DNA of 32,524 bases from a bacterium (GTDB lineage Bacteria > Desulfobacterota > Desulfobulbia > Desulfobulbales > Desulfobulbaceae): the NCBI GenBank assembly GCA_030538155.1, contig JAUNUN010000033.1:1-32524 (forward strand), given 5' to 3'. Positions 1 through 7,550 of the stretch are shown here, one piece after another (within the stretch, counting starts at the first letter, position 1; the number at the start of each line of letters is the position of its first letter). The notes below the pieces were generated by a model. That model searched no databases and had not been told where the DNA came from. It worked only from the letters and a program-made list of their open reading frames with translations. A program made the position numbers and the translations under genes.

Positions 1-319
1 TAACCTCATGCGCGCCGATGCCGTTCATGCGGTCATACAGGCCTTCGGCTTCCTTATCGAGGTCGCCTTCGATAATCAGGGCCGGGAATTTGTTCGGCAC
101 CACCCTGAGGCTCCAGCCGGGGCTGTTTGCCGGTCCGCCGTGGCGGCCATAAACCAGCACTTCAGGCGGAGTTGTCTTCTCGTTGCCGGGGCAGAGCGGG
201 CAGAATCCACCCTTGCTTTTGGCGCTGACATCAACGTAGAAATCCGTGGGCCGTTTACCCCGCTCCTGGGCGATAATGATCCAGCGGCCAAGGATCGGGT
301 CTTTACGCAGCTCGGGCAT
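1..319 (-). CDS. galT: Galactose-1-phosphate uridylyltransferase, N-terminal part (runs off left edge)
   Basis: The reading frame starts at an ATG at 319 and stays open to the window edge, giving 106 residues. The start [17 protein letters not shown], the zinc-type pair FCPLCPGNE (Cys40, Cys43) and the later [11 protein letters not shown] are typical of GalT, which exchanges UMP between UDP-glucose and galactose-1-phosphate in the Leloir pathway. The catalytic HPH motif would lie outside the window. The start is 17 bases after the stop of the dksA/traR-like gene, so it is probably the last visible gene of the rpoZ-dnaJ-moaC operon. No strong ribosome binding site precedes the ATG. In this phylum such genes often act on sugar nucleotides around glycogen metabolism; that is inference here. 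Confidence 0.9.
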   Translation of the reverse strand, partial: MPELRKDPILGRWIIIAQERGKRPTDFYVDVSAKSKGGFCPLCPGNEKTTPPEVLVYGRHGGPANSPGWSLRVVPNKFPALIIEGDLDKEAEGLYDRMNGIGAHEV

Positions 320-336
320 GGCGTGTAGGGAGGCAG

Positions 337-699
337 CTAACGGCCTTGCTCTTTTTCACGCATTTCCTGCTTGGTTTTGCATTCGATGCAGAGTTCGGTC
401 ACCGGTCGGGCCTCTAGGCGCTGAAGGGAGATATCCTGTCCGCAGTCGGAACAGACGCCGTAAGAGCCGTCACTAATCCGCTGGAGCGCTTCGTCAATCT
501 TTTCACTGAGTTTACGTTCCCGCTCCCGGATACGCAGCTCAAAGCTGAGATCGGATTCCATACTGGCCCGGTCGTTCGGGTCAGGGATGTTGCCGCTCTG
601 GGAAGTGAGTGTATCCAAGGTGCGTTCGACATCGGCGTTGATCGATGCCTTCATGTCTTCCAGTTGTTGCTTGAAAGTCAACAGTTCTTCATTGGTCAT
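337..699 (-). CDS. DksA/TraR-family zinc-finger regulator
   Basis: A 120-residue protein starting at [16 protein letters not shown] longer frame reaches 762, but the ATG at 699 follows an ideal AGGAGG about six bases upstream, so I choose the short form. It has an N-terminal helical coiled-coil region rich in Glu/Arg (about residues 5-75) and a C-terminal four-cysteine zinc finger, CSDCGQDI at 83-90 and CIECK at 104-108. DksA-like proteins bind the RNA polymerase secondary channel and tune transcription with ppGpp. The coiled-coil tip lacks an obvious DxxDxA motif, so the exact activity is uncertain. It overlaps the end of moaC by 11 bases and shares an operon with rpoZ (omega), another polymerase-associated factor. 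Confidence 0.88.
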   Translation of the reverse strand: MTNEELLTFKQQLEDMKASINADVERTLDTLTSQSGNIPDPNDRASMESDLSFELRIRERERKLSEKIDEALQRISDGSYGVCSDCGQDISLQRLEARPVTELCIECKTKQEMREKEQGR

Positions 700-1201
700 G
701 GCCTTCCTCCTGTATGGCGGGATGCAGGAACAATCCGCTTTTGCCGCCGCTTTTTCGGACAAGCCGGATATCGGAAATGGTCATGGCTTTATCCACTGCT
801 TTACACATATCATAAATAGTCAGGGCTGTTACTGCAACCGCTGTCAGGGCTTCCATCTCCACTCCGGTGCGCCCGGTAACGCCAACCAGTGCCCGAATGG
901 CGATGCAATGCTCCGCTTCGTGCAGGGTGAAATCGATTTCCACCTTGGTGATCGCCAGCGGATGACACAGGGGAATGAGCTGGTCCACACGTTTCGCAGC
1001 CATGATACCCGCAATGCGGGCCACGCCCAAGACGTCGCCCTTACCCATAGAGCCTGTCTGCACCAGGGAAAAGGCATGCGGCGACAGGGAGATCGTCCCT
1101 TCAGCCAGGGCTTCGCGCCTGCTTTCCGGCTTTTCACCCACAGCCACCATGTGGGCATCACCACTCTTAGTAAAATGGGTGAAGCCGGTTTCTTCAACCA
1201 T
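689..1201 (-). CDS. moaC: Cyclic pyranopterin monophosphate synthase MoaC
   Basis: A 170-residue protein that makes cyclic pyranopterin monophosphate from the MoaA product in molybdenum cofactor synthesis. Family hallmarks are visible: LIPLCHPL, the block [27 protein letters not shown], and the terminal KSGGKSG. Length is normal (about 160). An AAGGAG sits about ten bases before the ATG, inside the end of dnaJ, which it overlaps by eight bases. The enzyme is cytosolic. No other moa gene is present in the window, so its partner MoaA must be elsewhere. Molybdopterin enzymes are common in anaerobic respiration, consistent with the rest of the window. Confidence 0.96.
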   Translation of the reverse strand: MVEETGFTHFTKSGDAHMVAVGEKPESRREALAEGTISLSPHAFSLVQTGSMGKGDVLGVARIAGIMAAKRVDQLIPLCHPLAITKVEIDFTLHEAEHCIAIRALVGVTGRTGVEMEALTAVAVTALTIYDMCKAVDKAMTISDIRLVRKSGGKSGLFLHPAIQEEGHDQ

Positions 1202-2351
1202 GCGCCGCTTGCTCCTTGCCGCCTTTGCCCTTTTTCTTCTGCTTGCCCAGATGACCCTGGAAGAGGCGGCTGAAAAAGCCGCTTTCCTCCTGCTCCTGAC
1301 TCAGTTCGGCAAAACGCTGCAGCAGTTCTTTTTGCTCCTTGCTCAGCCGGGTGGGCGTTTGCACCTGTACCTCTACCAGCATATCACCGCGGGAGCCGCC
1401 GCGCAGGCTGGCAACGCCCTGGCCGCGCAGGGTAAAATGGTCGCCGCTTTGCACTCCGGCCGGAATATCCAACTTGCTGGTACCATGGATGGTGGGCACA
1501 TCCAAGCTGCAACCCAGGGCAGCAGAGGCCATAGCCAGCGGCAGGCGCAGAAAGATGGTCTGACCTTCACGCTGGAAGTGCTCGTGCGGTTCCACATGCA
1601 AAACCACATAGAGGTCGCCGGAGGGGCCGCCCCGGCGACCGCCCTCACCCTCGCCGCTCAGGCGCATGCGTGAGCCGTTGTCCACACCTGCGGGAATGTG
1701 AAGCTTCACCGTCTTGCCCTTCTTGACCAAGCCTTCTCCGCTGCAATCTTGGCAAGGCTCAGTGATGACCTGACCGCTGCCGCTGCAACGCGGACAGGGT
1801 GTGCTCACCTGGAAAAATCCCTGGGAACGCAATATCTGGCCACGGCCGTGACAGGTGGGGCATGCCTGTGGTTTGTGGCCGGGGCGGGAACCGGAGCCTT
1901 CGCAGGTCCAGCAGGTTTCCCGCTTGCTGATCTCCACTTCCTTGTCCACACCGTGCACCGCATCCATGAAGGAGATGCGCAAATCGTAGCGCAGATCCGC
2001 TCCCTGCACCGGCGCATTGGGATCATGCCGGCGGCTGCGGCCGCCGCCGAAACCGAAGATGTCGCCGAACATCTCATTAATGTGGGAAAAAATATCCTCG
2101 CTGCTGCCGGGTCCGCGATAACCGCTGCTGCGCAGGCCGTCCTTGCCGTAGACATCGTAGATGCGGCGCTTCTGCGGATCGCTCAACACCTCATAGGCCT
2201 CGGCCGCTTCCTTGAAATGGTGTTCAGCCTCTGCATTACCCGGATTGCGATCCGGATGATACTTCATCGCCTTTTTGCGATAGGCCTTTTTAATGGCTTC
2301 CCCCGAGGCGTTTTTCTCCACCTCAAGGATATCGTAATAGCTCGCGCTCAT
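1194..2351 (-). CDS. dnaJ: Chaperone DnaJ (type I Hsp40)
   Basis: A protein of about 385 residues with all type I DnaJ parts in order: J domain starting [16 protein letters not shown] with the HPD motif in YHPDRNPGN, a Gly/Phe-rich linker with [17 protein letters not shown], then four zinc-finger repeats [24 protein letters not shown] and CQDCSGEG, and the substrate-binding C-terminal domains. It stimulates DnaK ATPase and passes on unfolded clients. The ATG at 2351 overlaps the rpoZ stop by one base (TGATG); a GTG directly before it is an alternative. The C-terminus ends in a Lys/Gly-rich tail. dnaK and grpE are not nearby, so this gene sits in an rpoZ operon rather than the usual heat-shock cluster. 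Confidence 0.97.
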   Translation of the reverse strand: MSASYYDILEVEKNASGEAIKKAYRKKAMKYHPDRNPGNAEAEHHFKEAAEAYEVLSDPQKRRIYDVYGKDGLRSSGYRGPGSSEDIFSHINEMFGDIFGFGGGRSRRHDPNAPVQGADLRYDLRISFMDAVHGVDKEVEISKRETCWTCEGSGSRPGHKPQACPTCHGRGQILRSQGFFQVSTPCPRCSGSGQVITEPCQDCSGEGLVKKGKTVKLHIPAGVDNGSRMRLSGEGEGGRRGGPSGDLYVVLHVEPHEHFQREGQTIFLRLPLAMASAALGCSLDVPTIHGTSKLDIPAGVQSGDHFTLRGQGVASLRGGSRGDMLVEVQVQTPTRLSKEQKELLQRFAELSQEQEESGFFSRLFQGHLGKQKKKGKGGKEQAAHG

Positions 2352-2635
2352 CACATCTCAGCCGCTGGGGCAGGATCACTGTTCTTCGCCTCGGCCGCCG
2401 CACTGCTCTTCTTCTCTTTTTTCGGCTTCTGCCCCAATTCGTGAATATTCTCCAATGAGACTTTACCGGCCGCTACCTCACGCAGGGTCATCACCACTTC
2501 TTTGTTTTTGCCTTCCACCAGATAAGGCTCGCCCTTGCGGTGCTGACGGATACGCTCCACCACCAGATGAATCAGGGCAAAACGGTTGCCGCCTTCAACG
2601 CGGTGCAAACAATCTTCCACGGTAATACGCGCCAT
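2351..2635 (-). CDS. rpoZ: DNA-directed RNA polymerase omega subunit
   Basis: A 94-residue protein starting [23 protein letters not shown], the classic omega start ([10 protein letters not shown]...NRF.L). Omega binds the beta-prime subunit and helps assembly and the ppGpp response. The C-terminal 30 residues are an Ala/Lys/Glu-rich tail ([18 protein letters not shown]), which varies between species. An AGGAGGA lies about five bases before the ATG. It is the first gene of the tight minus-strand operon with dnaJ, moaC, the dksA-like gene and galT. Two short palindromes lie about 125-170 bases upstream and overlap a possible promoter. Confidence 0.95.
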   Translation of the reverse strand: MARITVEDCLHRVEGGNRFALIHLVVERIRQHRKGEPYLVEGKNKEVVMTLREVAAGKVSLENIHELGQKPKKEKKSSAAAEAKNSDPAPAAEM

Positions 2636-2961
2636 CTACATCCTCCTGTAAAAAGAAAGCCGGGGAAAAATCCCAGGCGTTTCCGTACCTGTATTCATAG
2701 AACAAGAAATCGCAACGCCAGGCCCAACACCTACTTTAAACGTCTGCGCTGCGACTCTGTGAATAAGCACTTATCATTGACTGGCAAGTCAAGGCCGTTC
2801 TGCCGCCAGTTCTTCACTCCAACTCCAGATTAAAAAATGGCTTAAGAGACAAGGTAATGCGGCGCGACATACTGTGCGTGCTTACTCTTGGTTCGGCCTG
2901 CACACTCACCACCAGCACCATTGATACCGCTTTGGAGACCGCATTGTTTATGGAGGTGGAA
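2636..2961. other. Intergenic region between purA end and rpoZ start
   Basis: This 326-base stretch has no gene that I can support. It holds the ribosome binding site of rpoZ, two adjacent short inverted repeats (2763-2774 and 2777-2792) and an unremarkable stretch after the purA stop. A 35-codon minus-strand frame (2814-2921) exists but has no ribosome binding site and no recognised similarity. No tRNA was found, although I looked for one because some relatives carry one after purA. Confidence 0.5.
2763..2792 (-). promoter_or_regulatory. Two adjacent palindromes, possible rpoZ promoter/operator
   Basis: On the plus strand ATAAG-CA-CTTAT (2763-2774) is followed two bases later by TTGACT-GGCA-AGTCAA (2777-2792), both with perfect arms. 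Read on the minus strand, TTGACT at 2792-2787 could be a -35 box with TGCTTA 17 bases further as a weak -10 box. The position, about 130 bases before rpoZ, fits an operon promoter with an overlapping repressor site. The spacing of TTGAC and GTCAA is six bases, not the four of FNR-type sites. Function is inferred from position only. Confidence 0.3.
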
Positions 2962-4269
2962 TCAGGCCTGCTCAAAGGGATTGCGCAGAAGCATGGTTTC
3001 CTCCCGACCCGGTCCGACTGAGACGATAACCGGCCTTGCCCCGCTCAAATCCTCCAGCCGCTGCAGGTAATCACGGGTCTTGCGAGGCAAATCCGCATAG
3101 GAGCGGACAGCGGTAATATCCTCTTTCCAACCGGGCATGCTTTCATACACGGGCTGGGCCAGTGCAGCCTGGAGGATATTTTCCGGCATGCGGTCAAAGC
3201 GCCGGCCCTCCACCTGGTAGTGACTTGCCAGTTGCAGGCTGTCGAGGCCGGAAAGTACATCGAGCTTGGTTACAGCCAGTCCGGTCAGGCCATTGAGCCG
3301 GACAGCGTCTCTGGCAACCACGCCGTCAAACCAGCCGCAACGGCGGCGGCGGCCGGTGGTTGCCCCGAATTCATGACCCTTGTTCTGCAGATGGTCGCCA
3401 ATGGCGTCTCCTTCCGGCAGCTCAGTGGGGAATGGCCCGCCGCCCACTCTGGTGGTGTAGGCCTTGATGATGCCGATGACTTCATCAATATGGGCCGGGC
3501 CGAAACCGCTGCCGGTACAGGCGTTGCCGGCAATGGTGTTTGACGAAGTTACAAAGGGATAGGTGCCGTGATCCACATCGAGCTGAGTGCCCTGCGCGCC
3601 TTCAAAGAGGATGTGTTTGCCTGCTCTGCGGGCCTCATCCAGCACAACCGAGACATTGCCGATATAGGGCGCAAGCCGTTCAGCCAGCTTTTCAAAATCA
3701 GCAGCAATGGCCTTGGCGTCAATGGCGGGCTGCTGGTACAGCTGAGTGAGGAGAAAGTTTTTTTCCTCGATCGAGGCTGCCAGTTTTTCGCGAAAAAGGG
3801 CCATATCCAAGAGGTCGCCCATCTTCAGGCCGGTACGGCCGACCTTGTCCATATAGCAGGGACCGATACCCCGGCCAGTGGTGCCGATTTTCTTGTTTGA
3901 TGAGAGCGCGCCCTCCCGGGCCTGGTCGAGCATGCGGTGATAGGGCATGATCAGGTGGGCATTGGCGCTGATGAGTAGGCGCTCCGGCCTTACTGCCAAG
4001 CCTTTTTCAGCCAGGTTGTCCATTTCGCCCAAGAGCACCTGGGCATCGACAATAACCCCGTTACCGATGGCGCAAACCTTGTCTTGATACAAAATTCCCG
4101 AGGGAATGATGTGGAAGATGTACTGTTTGCCGTCAACCACCAAGGTATGGCCGGCATTGTTGCCGCCCTGGAAACGCACGACATAATCTGCGTATTTGGT
4201 GAGGAGGTCCACCACCTTGCCCTTGCCTTCATCTCCCCACTGCGCCCCAACAACTACGACACTGGCCAT
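2962..4269 (-). CDS. purA: Adenylosuccinate synthetase
   Basis: A 435-residue protein converting IMP, GTP and aspartate to adenylosuccinate in AMP synthesis. The N-terminal VVVGAQWGDEGKGKVVDLL is the P-loop-like signature with the catalytic Asp, and GGNNAGHT, GTTGRGIGPCYMDK, FEGAQGTQLDVDHGTYPFV and FGATTGRRRRCGWFD follow in the expected order. The length is normal. GGGAGG lies six bases before the ATG. The upstream 450 bases hold a possible promoter and a 107-base inverted-repeat element that would lie in the leader RNA. The C-terminus (IVSVGPGREETMLLRNPFE) is intact. Confidence 0.98.
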   Translation of the reverse strand: MASVVVVGAQWGDEGKGKVVDLLTKYADYVVRFQGGNNAGHTLVVDGKQYIFHIIPSGILYQDKVCAIGNGVIVDAQVLLGEMDNLAEKGLAVRPERLLISANAHLIMPYHRMLDQAREGALSSNKKIGTTGRGIGPCYMDKVGRTGLKMGDLLDMALFREKLAASIEEKNFLLTQLYQQPAIDAKAIAADFEKLAERLAPYIGNVSVVLDEARRAGKHILFEGAQGTQLDVDHGTYPFVTSSNTIAGNACTGSGFGPAHIDEVIGIIKAYTTRVGGGPFPTELPEGDAIGDHLQNKGHEFGATTGRRRRCGWFDGVVARDAVRLNGLTGLAVTKLDVLSGLDSLQLASHYQVEGRRFDRMPENILQAALAQPVYESMPGWKEDITAVRSYADLPRKTRDYLQRLEDLSGARPVIVSVGPGREETMLLRNPFEQA

Positions 4270-4310
4270 GATGCCTCCCTTTTTATGCGGATGCTGCCTT
4301 TATTCCACTG

Positions 4311-4417
4311 CCAGATAAAAGTCCTGCCTTTGTCGACATCAGAAAATACTCCTCGGAGTACCTAGTGTACGCCTGCGTCGTATCTTCTTCGCCTCCTTGA
4401 CAGCTTCTTTGATCTGG
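4311..4417 (-). repeat. 107-base imperfect inverted repeat in the purA leader
   Basis: The ends pair as CCAGATAAAAG (4311-4321) with CTTTGATCTGG (4407-4417), one mismatch. Further in, TTGTC pairs with GACAG, and AGAAAATAC (4341-4349) pairs with GTATCTTCT (4380-4388) with one mismatch. The centre holds the small palindrome TACTCC-TC-GGAGTA (4347-4360). Such nested pairing can form one long hairpin in RNA from either strand. It lies between a possible promoter and purA, so it may be a structured leader, or a small non-autonomous mobile element. I do not recognise it as a known riboswitch. Confidence 0.45.
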
Positions 4418-4424
4418 AACTGAG

Positions 4425-4453
4425 ATTACATATTATCAACATCTCATTGCCAA
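4425..4453 (-). promoter_or_regulatory. Possible sigma-70 promoter of purA
   Basis: On the minus strand TTGGCA (4453-4448) is followed after 17 bases by TGTAAT (4430-4425). Both boxes match consensus at four positions or more. A second choice is GATAAT at 4437-4432 with a poor -35. Transcription from here would place the 107-base inverted repeat in the purA leader. Confidence 0.35.
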
Positions 4454-4463
4454 CACGAAAATA

Positions 4464-4486
4464 GCCCGCGCATGCACATGGCGGGC
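4464..4486 (-). terminator. G+C-rich hairpin upstream of purA
   Basis: GCCCGC (4464-4469) and GCGGGC (4481-4486) form a six-pair stem around an 11-base loop. On the minus strand it is followed by TATTTTCG, so it could stop residual transcription from the nrfHA side before the purA promoter. Confidence 0.4.
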
Positions 4487-4592
4487 CTCAATCCAAAAGT
4501 TAAGTATATTAGCAGACTTTACAGAAAAGTGAAAGAGCTGAATTTACGATACTTCACCTCGCCCTGCGCATTACCCTGCTGCCGGTGCCGCA

Positions 4593-4613
4593 CAAAAACC
4601 CAGGAGCCCTGAG
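4593..4613 (-). terminator. Second intrinsic terminator after nrfA
   Basis: On the minus strand CTCAGG and CCTGGG form a six-pair stem (one G-T pair) around a three-base loop, followed by TTTTTGTG. It lies about 110 bases after the nrfA stop, behind the main hairpin at 4658-4692. Confidence 0.5.
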
Positions 4614-4657
4614 CAATGCAAGGGTGCTGTTGTCTGAAAATATGTTGCCGGAAACAG

Positions 4658-4692
4658 AACGGGCTCCGCAGCCTGTGCCGTGGAGCCCGTTT
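4658..4692 (-). terminator. Terminator hairpin after nrfA
   Basis: AACGGGCTCC (4658-4667) and GGAGCCCGTT (4682-4691) form a perfect ten-pair stem with a 14-base loop, 31 bases after the nrfA stop. In the minus direction the following bases are CTGTTTCC, a poor T tract, so termination may be partial and supported by the hairpin at 4593-4613. Confidence 0.7.
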
Positions 4693-4722
4693 GTTTGAAA
4701 AAATCTGAATCCGGCCGGAGAA

Positions 4723-6219
4723 TCAATAAGCGGTCTTACGTACCATATTCTTGCGGGTGGCCGGATCAAAAACTCCCTTTTCATCAGCCTGTTTGAACCA
4801 CTCGTTGCGCAGACCGTCGAGGAATCTGGTCTTCTCAGCAGCATCCTTGGCCAAATCAATACCAGCGAGGGCCTGCGCCTTCTCCTTAGTGGAGAAGTCC
4901 GGAGCCTGATAGTCAGCCGCGCCGTATTTAGCCAGAATGGCCCGCAGTTTAACGCGCGCTTCCTGTCCGTAATTCACCGCACCGGAAAGGGTGCGCAGGG
5001 TTTCTTCAGGGGCGTGGAAAAAAGCGCCATGGCTGGCAACAGCAAAATCCCAGCGCCACTGGCCGTGACGGATATCCTGCAGGGCAGACTGCATTTCAGC
5101 TTCTGTAGCGCCCAGTTCCCAGGCTTTGGCAGCCTCTAGATGGGCTTTGGCCAGTGCATCGGTGGCAGCTTTTGCTAGTTCATTTTTCCGGTCAAGCTTC
5201 TGCTGCACAAGCTGCTTGAAGCCTTCTTCGGTATCCTGGTGGCAATTCAGACAGGTGTTGGCGATGCTGTCCAGCGGGCTGCCCACATGGTGGTTGGAGT
5301 ACTTGACGCCACCTTCACGCACGTAGGGCATATGGCAATCTGCGCAGGACAGGCCCCTGCGGAAATGAATGCCGGTACGGAAGGTTTCGTATTCAGGATG
5401 CTGTGCCTTGAGGATGGGGGCGCGGCTGAGCTTGTGGGTAAAATCGGTAAAGCCGTATTCATCGTAGTACTCTTCGATCTGCTCGGGCGCAAAACCTTTA
5501 TCCCAGGGCAGGGTTACAACCTTGGCCTCTTTTTTGACGCCCTTGTCATCCCATTCGGTGGGCTTGAAGTAGTATTCGATATGGCACTGGGCACAGACCA
5601 ATGAACGCATGTCTTGGTGGGTCGCATTAGCGAATTTCAGTGTGCCTTCGGCATCCAGGGCGCGCTTGAGATGCTCGCGGGCCACGGTGAGTTCCATGGT
5701 TTTCGGATCATGACAGTCGGCGCAGCCAACCGGATTGACAATCTCATTGCCGTACTTGGCCCAGGCACCGGTGTAATATTCCATCTCACCATCACGAGCA
5801 ATGATCCTGGGAACGTCCGGAGACTTACAGGTCCAGCAGGCGGTCGGCTGGGGTCCGGTTTTATCATCCACAGGCGCGCCGGTACGCAGGGTATTGTGGT
5901 TGTCTTCCAGCATGTAGAAGTGACCACGGGGCGCGTTGTAGTCCTTGGAAAAGGCATATCCAGCCCAGAGGATGGCCAAGGCAGGCGTATCCTTGATGGC
6001 ATCCACCAGTTTGTCACCCTGACGGGTCTGCATGTAGGAATCGTACTGGCGGGGATAGTACTTAGCATACTCGGATGAGCGGGATTCCCAAGTCTTCATC
6101 TCCGGGGTTGCATTGATTCTGTTCTGATCCGCCTTATTTTCCCGGATGGAAACGGTCAGCAGCACCATCAGCACGATGGCAAACGCGGCAAGGGTCGTAA
6201 CAACAAATGATTTCTTCAT
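4723..6219 (-). CDS. nrfA: Cytochrome c nitrite reductase, catalytic subunit NrfA
   Basis: A 498-residue periplasmic pentahaem enzyme that reduces nitrite to ammonium with six electrons. An N-terminal hydrophobic segment (about residues 5-24) acts as export signal. The active-site haem has the diagnostic Lys-ligated CWTCK (128-132); four CxxCH sites follow: CADCH 166-170, CAQCH 209-213, CADCH 292-296, CLNCH 323-327. Candidate catalytic residues are Arg138, Tyr217 and His274 by comparison with known NrfA. It is preceded by nrfH with a 15-base gap, and GGAGAACGGT lies before the ATG. The pair forms the quinol-oxidising NrfHA complex of sulfate reducers and epsilonproteobacteria. In many such organisms it serves both respiration and nitrite/NO detoxification. 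Confidence 0.98.
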   Translation of the reverse strand: MKKSFVVTTLAAFAIVLMVLLTVSIRENKADQNRINATPEMKTWESRSSEYAKYYPRQYDSYMQTRQGDKLVDAIKDTPALAILWAGYAFSKDYNAPRGHFYMLEDNHNTLRTGAPVDDKTGPQPTACWTCKSPDVPRIIARDGEMEYYTGAWAKYGNEIVNPVGCADCHDPKTMELTVAREHLKRALDAEGTLKFANATHQDMRSLVCAQCHIEYYFKPTEWDDKGVKKEAKVVTLPWDKGFAPEQIEEYYDEYGFTDFTHKLSRAPILKAQHPEYETFRTGIHFRRGLSCADCHMPYVREGGVKYSNHHVGSPLDSIANTCLNCHQDTEEGFKQLVQQKLDRKNELAKAATDALAKAHLEAAKAWELGATEAEMQSALQDIRHGQWRWDFAVASHGAFFHAPEETLRTLSGAVNYGQEARVKLRAILAKYGAADYQAPDFSTKEKAQALAGIDLAKDAAEKTRFLDGLRNEWFKQADEKGVFDPATRKNMVRKTAY

Positions 6220-6234
6220 ACCGTTCTCCTGTGA

Positions 6235-6768
6235 TTACTTAATATCGTGCTCAAGGAAATTATTTTGCGTGGCGGTCAGGTTGCGCATACGGCCATGCGG
6301 CACCGTACGGTGACATTCCCAGCAACGCCGGCCCATCTGAACCGTACGATCTTCAAGCCTGGTATATAAGGCGCTGTTGTCCAGCATCTGCGAAACCACG
6401 GTGCCGTGGCAGCGGATGCAGTTTTCCTGAATACGGTTGGCGGCATCATTGGTGACGCGCAGATTGTACTCGTATGTTTTGAAGGTCATGGCCCAGGAGT
6501 GGCGCAGGCCGTCGCGGGCCTTGGCCGACATCTTGTTCACAAAAGAGTCATGCGGCAGGTGGCAGTCGATGCAGACCGTGCGGCTGCCGTGGGAGCTGTG
6601 CTGCCAGGTGGCATACAGGGTGTTCATGGGGTGGCAGGTGATGCAGGCTTCCGCATCATGCGACAGATAGGAGAGCATTTTCGACTCACGCACCAAGTTG
6701 ACAAAAACCAACAGTGCGGCCACCACGGTAAAAATGGCGACATAGGTCATAGTACTTTTCTTTTTCAT
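6235..6768 (-). CDS. nrfH: NrfH, membrane tetrahaem quinol dehydrogenase subunit
   Basis: A 177-residue NapC/NirT-family protein that takes electrons from menaquinol and gives them to NrfA. One N-terminal membrane helix (about residues 8-25, TYVAIFTVVAALLVFVNLV) is followed by four haem sites: CITCH 42-46, CIDCH 66-70, CIRCH 117-121 and CWECH 149-153. A Met directly after the first motif (CITCHPM) fits the unusual Met-ligated haem of NrfH. The frame extends to 6879, but the added 37 residues are not NrfH-like; the ATG at 6768 gives the usual MKKK start, with a moderate AAGGG in front. It is co-transcribed with nrfA and divergent from the ygbA-like gene. Confidence 0.96.
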   Translation of the reverse strand: MKKKSTMTYVAIFTVVAALLVFVNLVRESKMLSYLSHDAEACITCHPMNTLYATWQHSSHGSRTVCIDCHLPHDSFVNKMSAKARDGLRHSWAMTFKTYEYNLRVTNDAANRIQENCIRCHGTVVSQMLDNSALYTRLEDRTVQMGRRCWECHRTVPHGRMRNLTATQNNFLEHDIK

Positions 6769-7046
6769 AGGCAACCCTTGCTCGTGGCCGGCTAAATCCC
6801 TGTCTGCCCGGTGCGGATGCAGCAGCCTTTGGTGCTGCATGCATGATACACCTGCCCTCTTTGGCCGCATGCTATTCAATAATTACTTCGGCTTCAAGCT
6901 ATTTTTATCCCCTTCATAATTTTCTCTGATGTAGTGCAAAGCATTGTAGCGCAAGCTGTATGGAAATTTTCCGGCATTACAATATAAAACAAAAAAACTC
7001 CGATATATAATTAAATACCGCTAAAACAACTGGAAACAACCTCATC
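6769..7046. promoter_or_regulatory. Divergent promoter region of nrfHA and the ygbA-like gene
   Basis: These 278 bases must hold both promoters. The part 6890-7030 is strongly A+T rich. A TATAAT at about 7003-7008 could be the -10 box for the plus-strand gene but no good -35 box precedes it, which suggests an activator. A small palindrome GGAAA-T-TTTCC lies at about 6962-6972. I found no clear NsrR, FNR or HcpR-type site by eye. Confidence 0.35.
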
Positions 7047-7397
7047 ATGCAAGCCCCTACACCAAGCCCCCGTTTTCAATCCGCCCGCATGCGGCGAGAG
7101 GCACGCACCGTCGAGTTGATGATCAACAGATACTGCCGTGATCATCATGCAGGCCCCAACCCCTGCCCGGACTGCACGGCCCTCTTGGACTATGCCCTGG
7201 CACGGCTGAAGCATTGCCCTTTTCAGGAGGGCAAGAGCACCTGCGGCAAATGCCCGATCCACTGTTACTCGCCGGAAAAACGCAGCCGCATTCGGGAGGT
7301 GATGCGCTATGCTGGACCGCGCCTCATCTGGACGCATCCTTGGCTGAGTATCATGCACCTTGTTGACGGCATGCGGCCCGCGCGCAAAAAAGAGTGA
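7047..7397 (+). CDS. ygbA: YgbA-family protein (nitrous oxide-stimulated promoter family)
   Basis: A 116-residue soluble protein. The arrangement of cysteines, NPCPDCTALLDYALARLKHCPF then KSTCGKCPIHCYSPEKRSRIREVMRYAGPR, is that of the YgbA family (Pfam name nitrous oxide-stimulated promoter). Six or more conserved Cys suggest metal or Fe-S binding, but that is inference. In E. coli ygbA belongs to the NsrR regulon and is induced by nitric oxide. Here it is divergent from nrfHA, which makes and removes nitrogen oxides, so a shared nitrosative-stress response is likely. The ATG has only a weak GGAA upstream. The C-terminal RKKE end is normal. Confidence 0.85.
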   Translation: MQAPTPSPRFQSARMRREARTVELMINRYCRDHHAGPNPCPDCTALLDYALARLKHCPFQEGKSTCGKCPIHCYSPEKRSRIREVMRYAGPRLIWTHPWLSIMHLVDGMRPARKKE

Positions 7398-7550
7398 CGC
7401 CATTAACCTGACAAACTTGATCAATCTGCAAGGCAGCCCTGCTCTTTGCCGATGCGATTTGGCCCCCATTGCGGTACATAGTGGATCTATCCCTCTGCTG
7501 GATGATCCCAATACCACCTCCAAAGCGCATCTCCAAAGAAAAGGAACACC

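Larger units (their letters stand above)
4270..4722. other. Intergenic region between purA and nrfA, rich in hairpins
   Basis: No coding gene can be supported in these 453 bases. From left to right it holds the purA ribosome binding site, a 107-base imperfect inverted repeat (4311-4417), a possible purA promoter (4425-4453), and three minus-direction hairpins at 4464-4486, 4593-4613 and 4658-4692. The last two are good terminators of the nrfHA transcript. The stretch 4490-4590 is A+T rich and otherwise featureless. Confidence 0.6.

Noticed and set aside
8..328. Plus-strand frame over the left edge
   Set aside because: It is antisense to the clear galT frame.
2814..2921. 35-codon minus-strand frame between purA and rpoZ (ends in MSRRITLSLKPFFNLELE)
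   Set aside because: No ribosome binding site, no recognised similarity, and length is within chance for a 326-base gap.
2636..2961. tRNA gene after purA
   Set aside because: No cloverleaf, T-loop (GTTCRANNC) or acceptor stem is visible on either strand.
6769..6879. Long nrfH start at 6879
   Set aside because: The added 37 residues precede the normal NrfH start MKKK and contain no membrane or haem features.
6880..7046. NsrR, FNR or HcpR-type site in the nrfHA/ygbA promoter region
   Set aside because: Short A+T-rich palindromes are present, but none matches a known consensus closely enough.
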